Shown: in pieces, positions 37,514 through 45,729 of the stretch
Position numbering within the stretch: the stretch's first letter is position 1
How the letters are laid out: every line of letters begins with the position of its first letter
Assembly: GCA_963753845.1 (NCBI GenBank)
Contig: CAVWEI010000007.1
Location: 62,001-126,000, forward strand
DNA from: Thiosocius sp963753845
Lineage (GTDB): Bacteria; Pseudomonadota; Gammaproteobacteria; Chromatiales; Chromatiaceae
DNA length: 64,000 nucleotides
Direction of reading: 5' to 3'
Notes under the pieces: generated by a model
Database searches by the model: none
What the model was told of the DNA's origin: nothing
What the model saw: the letters and a program-made list of their open reading frames with translations, nothing else
Program-made: the position numbers and the translations under genes

Positions 37514-38944
37514 ATGAAATCCTCCGCGAGCAAAAAGCGCACCCTGGCCGGCTTGCTCGCCGCCAGCCTGTTGCTCGTTGGTGCAATCGGGCTCGCGATC
37601 CTGCTGCGCCAGGAGCCGGGTCCGCTGCTCCAGCGCATCCAGAAGACGGGCGTGCTGGTGGTTGCGACCCGGCTCAGTCCCGCTGTCTATCACCAGGGGG
37701 CCAACGGGCCGGACGGTTTCGAGTACGCACTGGTCAGCGAATTTGCACGTCACCTCGGAGTGAGGGTGCGTTTCGTTTTTCCACCCACCCTGGACGCGCT
37801 GCTGGACGCGACCGCACAGGGTACGGTCAATATGGCTGCTGCCGGTCTTACCATCACCCCCGCACGTGAACAGCGTGTCAGGTTTTCCATACCCTACGAA
37901 CAAGTGACCGAGCAGCTGATCTACCGGCGTGGCAGCAAGCGCCCGCGCTCGCTCGCCGAAGTAAACGACGGCGACCTGCAGATCATTGCCAGCTCCAGTC
38001 ACGAGGAGACCCTGCTCCAACAGCGCGCGACAGAATTCCCGCAGCTTTCCTGGCAGGGTCGCGACGGGATCGATACCGCACGTCTGCTGTCCGCCCTGGA
38101 CCAGGGCGAGATACGCCTGACCGTGGCCGATTCGAACGAGGCCGAGCTGAACCGCAGGGTATTCAAACATGCGGCAATTGCGTTTGACCTCGGCGAGCCA
38201 AAGCCAATCGCCTGGGCCTTCAGCCGTGGCGGAGATGACAGCCTGCGCTGCGCTGCCACCCGGTTTCTGCGGCAATACGATGAAGACGGCAGGTTGCAAC
38301 GCCTGCGCGCCCGCTATTTTGGCCACGCGGGTCGACTGAACTTCGTAGACACACGCGACTTCTGGCGGCAGGTGCGTGACCGCCTGCCGGCGTTACGGCC
38401 TCACTTCGAGCGCGCAGCCAAGCTGACCGGGATCGACTGGCGCGTGCTGGCTGCAATCGGCTACCAGGAATCACATTGGCGAGCGGACGCGGTATCACCG
38501 ACCGGGGTACGGGGCATCATGATGCTCACCCAGTCCACCGCCGATCAGATGAAGATTGCCGACCGGGACGACCCGGAACAGAGCATCGTCGGTGGTGCGC
38601 AATACCTGCAAGTAGTTGGCAGGAAGATCCCCGAACGCATCAAGGACCACAATCGTCTGTGGCTGACCCTGGCCGGCTATAACATCGGCTTCGGCCACCT
38701 CGAGGATGCGCGCATCCTGACCCAACGCCAGGGCGGCAACCCCGATCTATGGTTGGACGTCAAACATCGGTTGCCGCTACTGGAGGATAAGAAACACCAC
38801 GAAACCCTGCGCCACGGGTTTGCACGCGGGCAGGAGGCGGTCGACTACGTCGGCAATATCCGCAACTATTTCGACCTGCTGGTGTGGTACACCACGACCG
38901 GCGACTATGAAACGCGCAAACGCATCACCTCGGCCGTCGAGTAA
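37514..38944 (+). CDS. mltF: Membrane-bound lytic murein transglycosylase MltF
   Basis: A 476-aa protein with an N-terminal membrane anchor (about 10-31), then a periplasmic solute-binding-like domain (GVLVVATRLSPAVYHQGANG to about 270) and an SLT domain with catalytic Glu in AAIGYQESHWRADAVSPTG (about residue 319), RGIMMLTQSTA and AGYNIGFGHLEDARIL. It cleaves peptidoglycan to 1,6-anhydro products. ATG 37514 rather than TTG 37511. In relatives this gene is close to tadA and guaA, a gene order partly kept here. Confidence 0.95.
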   Translation: MKSSASKKRTLAGLLAASLLLVGAIGLAILLRQEPGPLLQRIQKTGVLVVATRLSPAVYHQGANGPDGFEYALVSEFARHLGVRVRFVFPPTLDALLDATAQGTVNMAAAGLTITPAREQRVRFSIPYEQVTEQLIYRRGSKRPRSLAEVNDGDLQIIASSSHEETLLQQRATEFPQLSWQGRDGIDTARLLSALDQGEIRLTVADSNEAELNRRVFKHAAIAFDLGEPKPIAWAFSRGGDDSLRCAATRFLRQYDEDGRLQRLRARYFGHAGRLNFVDTRDFWRQVRDRLPALRPHFERAAKLTGIDWRVLAAIGYQESHWRADAVSPTGVRGIMMLTQSTADQMKIADRDDPEQSIVGGAQYLQVVGRKIPERIKDHNRLWLTLAGYNIGFGHLEDARILTQRQGGNPDLWLDVKHRLPLLEDKKHHETLRHGFARGQEAVDYVGNIRNYFDLLVWYTTTGDYETRKRITSAVE

Positions 38945-38967
38945 TAGGCCGGCCGCGTAACCGCCGA

Positions 38968-39918
38968 TTACTGGCCGAGCGCCTCGGCCTCCATCGACAG
39001 ATACACCTGGTATGCATTGCGCCGGTTCGCGGCATCGAATGCAGGCAGGTCCTGGAAGCGGCTCCAGTCGGCGGCATCGTATGCGCTGGCAAAATCCTGC
39101 AGTTCCTCCACGGCAGCACCCATGACCTCGCGCAGGTAAGCGAGGTATTCACGGGTACTCGCCACCGCCTCCACCGGCAGGTCTGCCGCGGGGCCATGCC
39201 CCGGGACCAGGGCGACCAGTTGATTGGTTTCGAGCGCCTCAAGCGTTTCGAGCCAGCGACGGGTGTCGGCATCGCCCACGAAAGGAAGGCGACCCTCGAA
39301 GATGATGTCACCCGAGAACAGGATGCGATCCTGGACCACGTACATGGTGAGGTCACCATCGGAGTGCGCACTCCCCAGGTAGTTCAACTGGAAATCGACG
39401 CCACCCAGCGAGAAGCCGTAGACATCCTCGATCATCAGGTCCGGTTTGACCAGGCGCGTGTCGTCGTTCACCCAGGGGGCGAGTGACAGGCGACGCTCTT
39501 CCAGGCGTTCTTTCGAAGCGGCGGAATCGAGGTAGGCGTAGGCCCCGCGTGGCGCGATGATCTTTGCACCCTCGTCCTTGAACACCTGCAGGCCGTAGAT
39601 ATGGTCGGCGTGATAGTGGCTGACCACCACCATCACCACCGGTTGGTCTGTAACCGCACGGATCTTCTCGCGCAATGCCCAGGCCAGCGAGGGCGAACCC
39701 AGGGCGTCGAAGACCACCACACCCTCGTCGGTGACCACGAACCCGGCATTGGAGATGAACCCCTCGTTCTCGGTGGCTGCGCCGGCGGCTCCCTGCGCAT
39801 AGTAGGCATGCTCAGACACCTGTTCGACCGGGAACTCGACCGTCACCGGCGCATAAGCCGGGGCCGCGTGAAGGTTGGCAGCCAAAAGCATCGTCGAAAG
39901 CAGCATTGTCTTGCTCAT
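38968..39918 (-). CDS. Secreted MBL-fold metallo-hydrolase
   Basis: A 316-aa protein. A signal peptide (MSKTMLLSTMLLAANLHAAPAYA) is followed by a metallo-beta-lactamase fold: VVVSHYHADHIYGL (two-metal HxHxDH), GSAHSDGDLTMYV, LFSGDIIFEGRLPF and VPGHGP. Periplasmic members with this layout include the SoxH/quinoprotein-relay type hydrolases; the substrate cannot be read from sequence. ATG 39918 gives the signal peptide; the upstream in-frame extension does not. It lies between mltF (convergent) and tadA. Confidence 0.85.
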   Translation of the reverse strand: MSKTMLLSTMLLAANLHAAPAYAPVTVEFPVEQVSEHAYYAQGAAGAATENEGFISNAGFVVTDEGVVVFDALGSPSLAWALREKIRAVTDQPVVMVVVSHYHADHIYGLQVFKDEGAKIIAPRGAYAYLDSAASKERLEERRLSLAPWVNDDTRLVKPDLMIEDVYGFSLGGVDFQLNYLGSAHSDGDLTMYVVQDRILFSGDIIFEGRLPFVGDADTRRWLETLEALETNQLVALVPGHGPAADLPVEAVASTREYLAYLREVMGAAVEELQDFASAYDAADWSRFQDLPAFDAANRRNAYQVYLSMEAEALGQ

Positions 39919-39946
39919 GTTCGGCTTCCCCAATAAAACCGGCGTG

Positions 39947-40405
39947 TCACCGCCGTGTACGAAAGAATGCGCGCAGCATGGCAGCGGATTCCTCCGCCAG
40001 CAAACCGCCTTCGCATCGCGTGTAATGATTGAACCTCTGGTCCGAGGGTAACAGGTCGAAGGCGCTTCCGGCGGCACCGGAACGCGGGTCCGTGGCCGCA
40101 TAAATCACGCGGTCCACGCGTGCGTGAACGATGGCACCGGCACACATGACGCAGGGCTCCAGGGTCACATAGAGGCTGGTGCCGGGCAGGCGGTAATTCC
40201 GGCATGCGTCTGCGGCCGCCCGCAATGCGACAATCTCCGCATGCGCCGTCGGGTCATGCGAGCTGATAGGCCGGTTCCAGCCCTCGCCGATGATCTCATA
40301 TTCGGCGACCACGAGCGCACCGACCGGCACCTCGCCCGCCTGTTCCGCACACTGCGCCAGTTCGAGCGCCCGGCGCATAAAGGCCTGGTCGGCCTCCAGG
40401 CTCAT
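39947..40405 (-). CDS. tadA: tRNA-adenosine deaminase TadA
   Basis: A 152-aa cytidine-deaminase-fold enzyme that makes inosine at wobble A34 of tRNA-Arg(ACG). The zinc site is His55-Ala-Glu57 (TAHAEIVALR) and Cys85/Cys88 (EPCVMCAGAIVHAR). ATG 40405 overlaps a T-I-E-W-E-stop reading frame fragment (ATGA), exactly as tadA would overlap the end of guaA. No guaA lies upstream: accessory DNA begins here. Confidence 0.95.
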   Translation of the reverse strand: MSLEADQAFMRRALELAQCAEQAGEVPVGALVVAEYEIIGEGWNRPISSHDPTAHAEIVALRAAADACRNYRLPGTSLYVTLEPCVMCAGAIVHARVDRVIYAATDPRSGAAGSAFDLLPSDQRFNHYTRCEGGLLAEESAAMLRAFFRTRR

Positions 40406-40557
40406 TCCCACTCGATTGTTAATGGGCTATTTTTACGCTTTAACATCAATGGCTTAATTGTTGTGTTAGGTAGTGATATCATGAAAGATACCAAGTTCAG
40501 AAAATTCTTCAAAATGCTCGGAAAAATTGCCGATGGAACGCTTCCACACAGCAACAC
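40402..40557 (-). repeat. guaA-3'-end attachment-like site 1 (island left junction)
   Basis: Bases 40402-40419 read, on the minus strand, ACAATCGAGTGGGAATGA: T-I-E-W-E-stop, the conserved GuaA C-terminus. To the right, the AT-rich arm (cttaattg..., arm repeat TATCATGAAAGATACCAA at 40477-40494) matches the arms of four more copies at 43259, 49131, 52669 and 56701. To the left is core DNA (tadA). This is the pattern of an attL-type junction: chromosomal on one side, element arm on the other. Confidence 0.7.
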
Positions 40558-40884
40558 TTAGGCTACCTTCCGGGCTTTGACTTCCAGGTGTATCCCCTCC
40601 TGCTCCTGCAGGTAATGGATCACCGCAAACAGGTTGCTCGCCTGGGGATTCCCTTTTGGCCCGAACATACGCATGAGACTCTTACTCGACTTGTCGAAGA
40701 CCCGGGATAATTCCTCGAACCCGATCGTCGCGTTGATATAGTCACGCAGCACCGCCTTGCCGGTATCGATATCACCGGCGAGCAGGCATTCGACCCCTTC
40801 TTGCAGCAGGGCCTTGCGAAACGCGGGATCCCGCTGGGCGCGCGCCTGAATGGTGTCCTTAAAATCTTTCGTCAAAGCCATCAT
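40558..40884 (-). CDS. Addiction-module antidote (HigA-like, XRE type), toxin partner broken
   Basis: A 108-aa protein, MMALTKDFKDTIQARAQRDPAFRKAL..., containing GVECLLAGDIDTGKAVLRDY and an HTH (FEELSRVFDKSSKSLMRMFG) followed by NPQASNLFAVIHYLQEQ. This is the family of the 'probable addiction module antidote' that pairs with RelE-like killer proteins. It differs only slightly from the intact copy at 56851-57177. Here the toxin gene upstream is truncated and carries a stop, so the antitoxin is an orphan, which is harmless and could still neutralise the second toxin. Confidence 0.8.
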   Translation of the reverse strand: MMALTKDFKDTIQARAQRDPAFRKALLQEGVECLLAGDIDTGKAVLRDYINATIGFEELSRVFDKSSKSLMRMFGPKGNPQASNLFAVIHYLQEQEGIHLEVKARKVA

Positions 40885-41147
40885 GTCTCCCCTTGCCGTT
40901 TCCGGCGCTTGTAATTGCGCCAATGCCCTTTTGCGGCAGCAATATCTGTGTCGTGACGCTTCTTGGTACCACCCGCGAGCAATATCGCCAACCGGTCCCC
41001 GTCCTTGCCAAAATAGATCCGATAACCAGGACCAAAATCAATCCGGTACTCATAGACGCCGGAACCAACACCTTTCACATTGGACAAGATACCTTGCTAC
41101 ATCCGATGGACTGCTGTCGCCACCTTGACCGCAGCGGCCACATTCAG
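40881..41147 (-). pseudogene. Broken RelE/HigB-like addiction-module toxin
   Basis: Compared with the intact toxin at 57174-57515, the segment contains LNVAAAVKVATAVHRM, then TAG in place of GAG, then QGILSNVKGVGSGVYEYRIDF to the end. The 5' end is lost at about 41148, where the IS256 remnant begins. So the toxin is inactive through a nonsense change and a truncation, while its antitoxin is intact. Confidence 0.75.
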
Positions 41148-41247
41148 GAGTTATAACTGAATCTGGTGTTCAAGCGGTTGAATGAAGGCGGCGTACCGGG
41201 TTGAGATGTTGTTACCACACAGCAAACCAACCACGGGATACGCCACC

Positions 41248-41376
41248 ATGAAAGAGAGTAACGCTGTTGAATTATCAGGTCGAGCCGAAGCGAGTGACCC
41301 GTTGAGCGCGCTGCTGCGAAGCGGTGCTCAAGCGTTGATACAGCAAGCGGTGATGCCGAATTACAGGCCCTGCCTG
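41248..41376 (+). pseudogene. IS256-family transposase, N-terminal remnant
   Basis: ATG 41248 opens a frame MKESNAVELSGRAEASDPLSALLRSGAQALIQQAV, very like the start of IS256/Mutator-type transposases (..RAE..DPLTELLRSGARxLIxQAV). One base is missing just after this (about 41353), beyond which another frame gives DAELQAL. The similarity then stops at the junction with the IS91 remnant near 41376. The probable left end of this IS interrupts the toxin gene at about 41148. Confidence 0.6.
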
Positions 41377-42226
41377 GGGCCCCACGGCGATCCGGCAGGT
41401 GATGAAATGCCCCAGCAGTGGATTCATCGGGTCGTCGTCCACCGTATCCGAGGCCAGATAGCTGTTCTCGGCGTCCCGTTCCAGCAGACCCTGCTGTTCC
41501 AGAAAGCGGCCGACCCGGTGGGCGATGGTATGCACCCGTTGGGTGAGTTCCTGGCTGGTCGGCGCCTTGACCCAACGGAACCGGGCTGTTCCATTGGGAT
41601 GATCGACATAGACGCCATCAAGGAACAGCATGTGAAAGTGGATGTTGAGGTTCAGCACACCACCGAAGCGCTGAATCAGGGTGACCGCGCCGGTACGGGC
41701 AGTTGCATGGCCATGGCCTGCTTTTTTGATCAGGTGCATCGCGATCACGCGGTAGACGATACCCAGCACCCGGCCCATGATCTCGGGCCGGCTGGCAAAC
41801 AGGAAACGCAGTTGGAACGGAGAACTCAACACCCACTGGCACATGGGCTGCTCGGGCAACACCTCGTCGACCAATAGGGCCGCGCTCTCGGACATGCGCC
41901 GCGCCCCGCAGCTCGGGCAAAAACCACGACGTTCGCCTAAAGCGCCTACTTTTGGTGCAACTGAAGGCGACCAGGTGCTCGGCGTGACACGACTCGCAAC
42001 GTACCCGCAGAAAGCCATGGTCCAGCCGACCACATTTGAGGTAATCCTCGAACTCGAGTCGCACATAGCGGGGCAGTTCACTGCCCTGCTCCGCTAAATG
42101 AGCCGTGAATGCCAGGTAATACGCTTCGATGATCCGATAGAGAAGGGTTTGCTCGGGCCGGTGGCGCTGGTAACAGGCAGCATCCCGGTCCCGGGTGGCC
42201 ATCCTGGCCGCCGCCGCGTGGGGCAT
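41369..42226 (-). pseudogene. IS91-family transposase, frameshifted and truncated
   Basis: The N-terminal part (start 42226) has RPEQTLLYRIIEAYYLAF, LPRYVRLEFEDYLKCGRLDHGFLRVRCE, the zinc-finger/dimer region of IS91 transposases. After a frame change near 41930-41950 the second frame continues FCPSCGARRMSESAALLVDEV, QWVLSSPFQLRFLFA, FGGVLNLNIHFHMLFLDGVYV (the HUH motif, HxH) and stops matching after RIAVGPQAG at about 41369. The region with the catalytic tyrosines is missing, so the element cannot move by itself. Confidence 0.75.
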
Positions 42227-42299
42227 GAGCTAGACATGACGTGCTGTAAAGACTAGAATTTAGCCAATTTGATTAATTTTTAATTAATATAGGTGCGCT

Positions 42300-42560
42300 A
42301 TGAAAATACTCAGCGCCAGTGACGCCAAACGCGAATTCGGTGAGGTTCTTATCAAAGCACAACGCGGTCCTGTTGGCATCAACCGCAATGGCAAACCCGT
42401 TGCCGTAGTGATCTCAGCGGCTGAATATGCGCAGCTTGAAGCGCTGAAAGAGGCATATCTGAAGCAGTCCATCGAAGAAGGTATCGCCGACTTGCAGGCC
42501 GGAAAAGTCAGCGATGGCAAATCCGTCATCGACAAAGTACGCAAACGGGTAAATGGCTAA
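42300..42560 (+). CDS. Phd/YefM-family antitoxin
   Basis: An 86-aa protein starting MKILSASDAKREFGEVLIKAQRGPVGINRNGKPVAVVISAAEY. The N-terminal Phd/YefM DNA-binding fold is followed by a helical, charged C-terminus that would wrap the toxin. It lies 3 bases ahead of a ParE-type toxin, the expected antitoxin-first order. The 60 bases upstream are AT-rich (TTAATTTTTAATTAA), a plausible autoregulated promoter. Confidence 0.9.
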   Translation: MKILSASDAKREFGEVLIKAQRGPVGINRNGKPVAVVISAAEYAQLEALKEAYLKQSIEEGIADLQAGKVSDGKSVIDKVRKRVNG

Positions 42561-42563
42561 GCC

Positions 42564-42866
42564 GTGGCAAGGCGCAGCCCCCGCTACCAATTCACGGACA
42601 AAGCGGAACGTGATCTTGAAGGTATCATCGACTATACGTTCCAGGAGTGGGGAGTCTCTCAAGCCAATTCTTACCTTGACGGCCTGGAAACGCGCGCGCA
42701 GCTCCTTGCTGAAAATCCTGACCTTGGAACGGCACGCGAGACACTCTCTGTGGGGCTACTCAGCTTCCCTTACGAAAGCCATATTCTGTATTACAAAAAA
42801 CACGCCCGCGACATTGTGATTGTACGAGTACTACATCAGCATATGGATCCGGTGAAGCACCTTTGA
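42564..42866 (+). CDS. ParE/RelE-family toxin
   Basis: A 100-aa protein. The ParE pattern is clear: YQFTDKAERDLEGIIDYTFQEWG, QANSYLDGLETRAQLLAENPDLG, then SFPYESHILYYKKHARDIVIVRVLHQHMDP. ParE-type toxins poison DNA gyrase. GTG 42564 starts 3 bases after the antitoxin stop and gives the usual length. Confidence 0.9.
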   Translation: MARRSPRYQFTDKAERDLEGIIDYTFQEWGVSQANSYLDGLETRAQLLAENPDLGTARETLSVGLLSFPYESHILYYKKHARDIVIVRVLHQHMDPVKHL

Positions 42867-43151
42867 TTCTTCCAATCAGCCGAACTTCTGAGAGGGAACT
42901 GCTATACATTGTTGCTTTCCTGCTGACCGCACTTGATGCGCATACCCAAAGTCTGTAGTGGCATAGTGACAGACCGCCTGATTCTAGGTGCCGAGGGAGA
43001 GAGCGGCAGCCACCCAATCCGGCGGGACATATGCTCAATCACCAATACCGTGAACGGTTCGACAAGCATGGCATGGTATTGGACCACCGCCCTGTTATTG
43101 AGCACCGCAATACCATGATCTGTGCCATGAAAAAGTCTGCTTGCAAATGCC
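42867..43151. other. Accessory region without recognised gene
   Basis: About 285 bases after the ParE gene. Short frames exist on both strands (for instance 67 codons on the minus strand, 42902-43105), but none has a ribosome-binding site or a family resemblance. It may be the remains of a degraded gene. Confidence 0.35.
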
Positions 43152-43475
43152 TGCCAGTGCCAGCAGATGCCAGACGTGAAGGAGGTAAGTCTGGTAGTTA
43201 CAACGATTTATATATGATTTGATGCCTGCGGGTGCCAGCCAGTGCCAGACGAGCCCTACTCCCACTCAATTGCAAACGAGCCATTTTTTAGATTTAATAT
43301 CAATGGCTTAATTATTGGTGTGTGTGGTAATACCATGAAAAATATCATGCTCAGAAATTTCTTCAAAATGCCCGGAAAAATTACCGATTGAACGCTGTCA
43401 CACAGCACCCTAGACCACCTTCTGGACTTTGACTTCCAGGCACATCCCCCCTGTTCCTGCAGCTAATGGATCACT
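43152..43475 (-). repeat. guaA-3'-end attachment-like site 2, with TGCCAG arm repeats
   Basis: The core 43259-43272 (CTCCCACTCAATTG) reads A-I-E-W-E-stop on the minus strand. Its right arm matches the other copies (arm repeat TACCATGAAAAATATCAT at 43331-43348) and ends in a decayed copy of the HigA-like antitoxin 3' end (43429-43475). Its left arm is different: five TGCCAG hexamers at 43152, 43158, 43168, 43233 and 43243, the last 11 bases from the core. The left arm therefore probably came from an element with another integrase. Confidence 0.65.
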
Positions 43476-43476
43476 T

Positions 43477-44703
43477 TTAACTGGTTGCGCGCACATGTCC
43501 CTGCACGGCCTTCCGAACAAACTGTACCGCGGCATTGTCACTCGCCTCAACGAGTTGCCGAATCTGCCCGGTCACATCGTCAACCCGATTCAACCTGGCT
43601 GCAGCGTCCATTGCCCGGTCATAAGCCTCCACCACATCGACGCTGGTCACCTCATAACCCCACCCCTCACTCAACCAGCGAAGAGCAGCTATTGCTGATC
43701 CGAGGGCAAATGCCGGTTCCGTGTCGAGGGAATCCCTGCCCGCCCTGGTCAGTGTTTTTGGATCACAGGGACTCTGGTTGGCCAGCTCCAATGCCAGATC
43801 ATAAAGTTCGAGTTCCTTGGCCGTCGCAAACCACTTCCCCTCTTCGCCCGGTGTCGTGGCCATGAGATCCGTCAGAATCTGCAACTTGTCCTTCATTGGA
43901 TAGCGTTTTGCAACTGAGCGAAACCGGGCGATGTAGGAATTACCCACCGCAGCGCTCAATCCGTAGCGCCGGTAGGCCTCCTCATGCAGTCCGGATGAAA
44001 TCAGGATCTCCTCGCAGGTCCGGTCGATCACGGAATCCGGCTGGTTCAGTCCCCGCGTGGTCTCGGCATACTGGACTGCCTCCGCCTTCCTGCCCAGAGC
44101 CAGGAGTGCTTCGATGCCATAGCGACGGTAATGCCAGGACGGGTATCGTGACAGTTCCAACAAATCGAGCAACTCCCCGTAGCGACCTGTCGTCAATAGA
44201 CAGGACAGACACGCTGTTGCGCCCTGGAAATAACCGCCCGGATTCGGATCTGACCAACAGGATCGCAACGTGGATACCAACTCATCCGCCCAGCGGCCGG
44301 CGACTTCCGGAGAGCCACAGAGCTCACCCCAGTGATCACCAACAGGGCTGAGGTAATCGACACCGTCATCCTCCATTGCCTGCCAGAGCCGGTCGAGCCA
44401 ATTATTACGGGTCTTCTCATCTGCAGGCGCATTAACGACAATCGGTATCAAATCATCCAGTGTCTTGTTGACCGCTGATCCCAGCGCACCACTGGAGCTA
44501 TCTACGTGTTCCAGCGCCGGCCAGATCTTTTCCATCAGACGGACAGCACCTTCTGCGCCAATTAGGGGGTCTTTCTTTGCGATCTTCTTGATTTCAGAGA
44601 CAGCTTCGCGAAGACGCTGGCACGCTAGCCTTGATGCCTTCCAGCTATAAGCGCCAGCCCGGAATCGTGAGAGGAAGGTCCACTTGTGTTCACTAACGGC
44701 CAT
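43477..44703 (-). CDS. Hypothetical protein, alpha-helical, downstream of split higA
   Basis: A 408-aa soluble protein rich in helices; patterns like TGRYGELLDLLELSRYPSWHYRRYGIEALLALGRKAEAVQYAE and LHEEAYRRYGL suggest TPR- or HEAT-like repeats. It starts at ATG 44703, 11 bases after the 3' end of the broken higA gene, so the two were one operon and the gene lost its native upstream region when the IS21-type element entered. No family name can be given. It could act as the third component of that toxin-antitoxin locus. Confidence 0.6.
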   Translation of the reverse strand: MAVSEHKWTFLSRFRAGAYSWKASRLACQRLREAVSEIKKIAKKDPLIGAEGAVRLMEKIWPALEHVDSSSGALGSAVNKTLDDLIPIVVNAPADEKTRNNWLDRLWQAMEDDGVDYLSPVGDHWGELCGSPEVAGRWADELVSTLRSCWSDPNPGGYFQGATACLSCLLTTGRYGELLDLLELSRYPSWHYRRYGIEALLALGRKAEAVQYAETTRGLNQPDSVIDRTCEEILISSGLHEEAYRRYGLSAAVGNSYIARFRSVAKRYPMKDKLQILTDLMATTPGEEGKWFATAKELELYDLALELANQSPCDPKTLTRAGRDSLDTEPAFALGSAIAALRWLSEGWGYEVTSVDVVEAYDRAMDAAARLNRVDDVTGQIRQLVEASDNAAVQFVRKAVQGHVRATS

Positions 44704-44714
44704 TACCCTCAAAC

Positions 44715-44861
44715 TCAGGCCGCAATCGGTTTAGCCTTCTCGATCCGGGCCCGTCGCTTTGGTGTGTTGAGCGCTTTCCACACATCGTTGCGTTGCTGAA
44801 GATTCAACCAAAAATCAGCTGAATTCCCAAATACAGTAGCCAGCATCAGTGCCGTGTCGAC
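44715..44861 (-). pseudogene. higA-type antitoxin, 3' part (split by IS21-type element)
   Basis: The reading frame VDTALMLATVFGNSADFWLNLQQRNDVW...KAKPIAA-stop is the C-terminal half of a HigA/VapI-type XRE antitoxin. Its N-terminal half lies 2.65 kb to the right at 47511-47612. The IS21-family element sits exactly between the two. Confidence 0.8.
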
Positions 44862-44960
44862 GCATGTGCGTATTCCGCTGAAGGTGACCAGTCATTCCGG
44901 CGATCGTGACCGATCGTCTCATCGGTTACTCACTGGCGGTGTGTTTTGTATCGTGATCGG

Positions 44961-45706
44961 TCACGATGGGTCAATGGTGGATCGTTCTTTGCGCATCGAC
45001 TCGCCGGTCAGCTTGAGGCGGTGCGCACCGTGCAGCAGGCGGTCGAGGATGGCATCGGCCAGCGTCGCCTCGCCGATGTAGTCGTGCCAGTGATCGATCG
45101 GCAGCTGGCTGGCGATCAGCGTGGATCGGCGGTCATGCCGATCCTCGATGACTTCCATGAGGTCGTTGCGTTGATGGCGGGTTCAGCGGCTGGATGCCCC
45201 AGTCGTCGAGGATCAGCAGATCGGTCTTGAGCAGCTGCCCCATCAGACGGGCGTAGCTGCCGTCGCCGTGGGCGATGCGCAGTTGCTCGAGCAGCGTCGG
45301 CAGGCGCAGGTAACGCACCGATAGGCCTTGGCGACAGGCCTGGTTGCCGAGCGCGCAGGCGATCCAGGTCTTGCCGCAGCCGGTGGGTCCGGTGAGGCAG
45401 AGGTTGAGTGACTGATGGATCCAGTCGAGGCCGGCGAGCTGCGCCATGCAGGCTCTTTTGCAGGCCGCGTGGATGGCGGTAGTCGATATCCTCGACGCAG
45501 GCGTCGACGCGGAGTTTCGCGGTTTTCAGCAGACGGGCGAGCCGGCGATTCTCGCGGTGCAGGACCTCGCGCTCGACCAGCAGAGCGAAGCGCTCCTCGA
45601 AAGCCAGGTCGTGCGTGTCCGGCTGCGCCTGTTGCTGCTCCAGGGCATCGAGCATGCCGGTGAGTTTGAGGGTGTGGAGTTGTTCACGGGTGTGTTGCTT
45701 GAGCAT
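44961..45706 (-). pseudogene. istB: istB-type helper ATPase, frameshifted
   Basis: Three frames together give an IstB protein: MLKQHTREQLHTLKLTGML, with FEERFALLVEREVLHRENRRL, then LAGLDWIHQSLNLCLTGPTGCGKTWIACALG (Walker A), LLKTDLLILDDWG (Walker B), and finally LIASQLPIDHWHDYIGEATLADAILDRLLHGAHRLKL. Breaks lie near 45450 and 45180. IstB is the AAA+ partner that delivers DNA to the IstA transposase. Confidence 0.8.
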
Positions 45707-45729
45707 GGTGATTCCTTGTCGGGTTCGAT

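Noticed and set aside
42902..43105. 67-codon minus-strand gene
   Set aside because: No ribosome-binding site and no family resemblance; it lies in decayed accessory DNA.
43031..43222. 63-codon plus-strand gene
   Set aside because: Overlaps the TGCCAG arm repeats and has no supported start.
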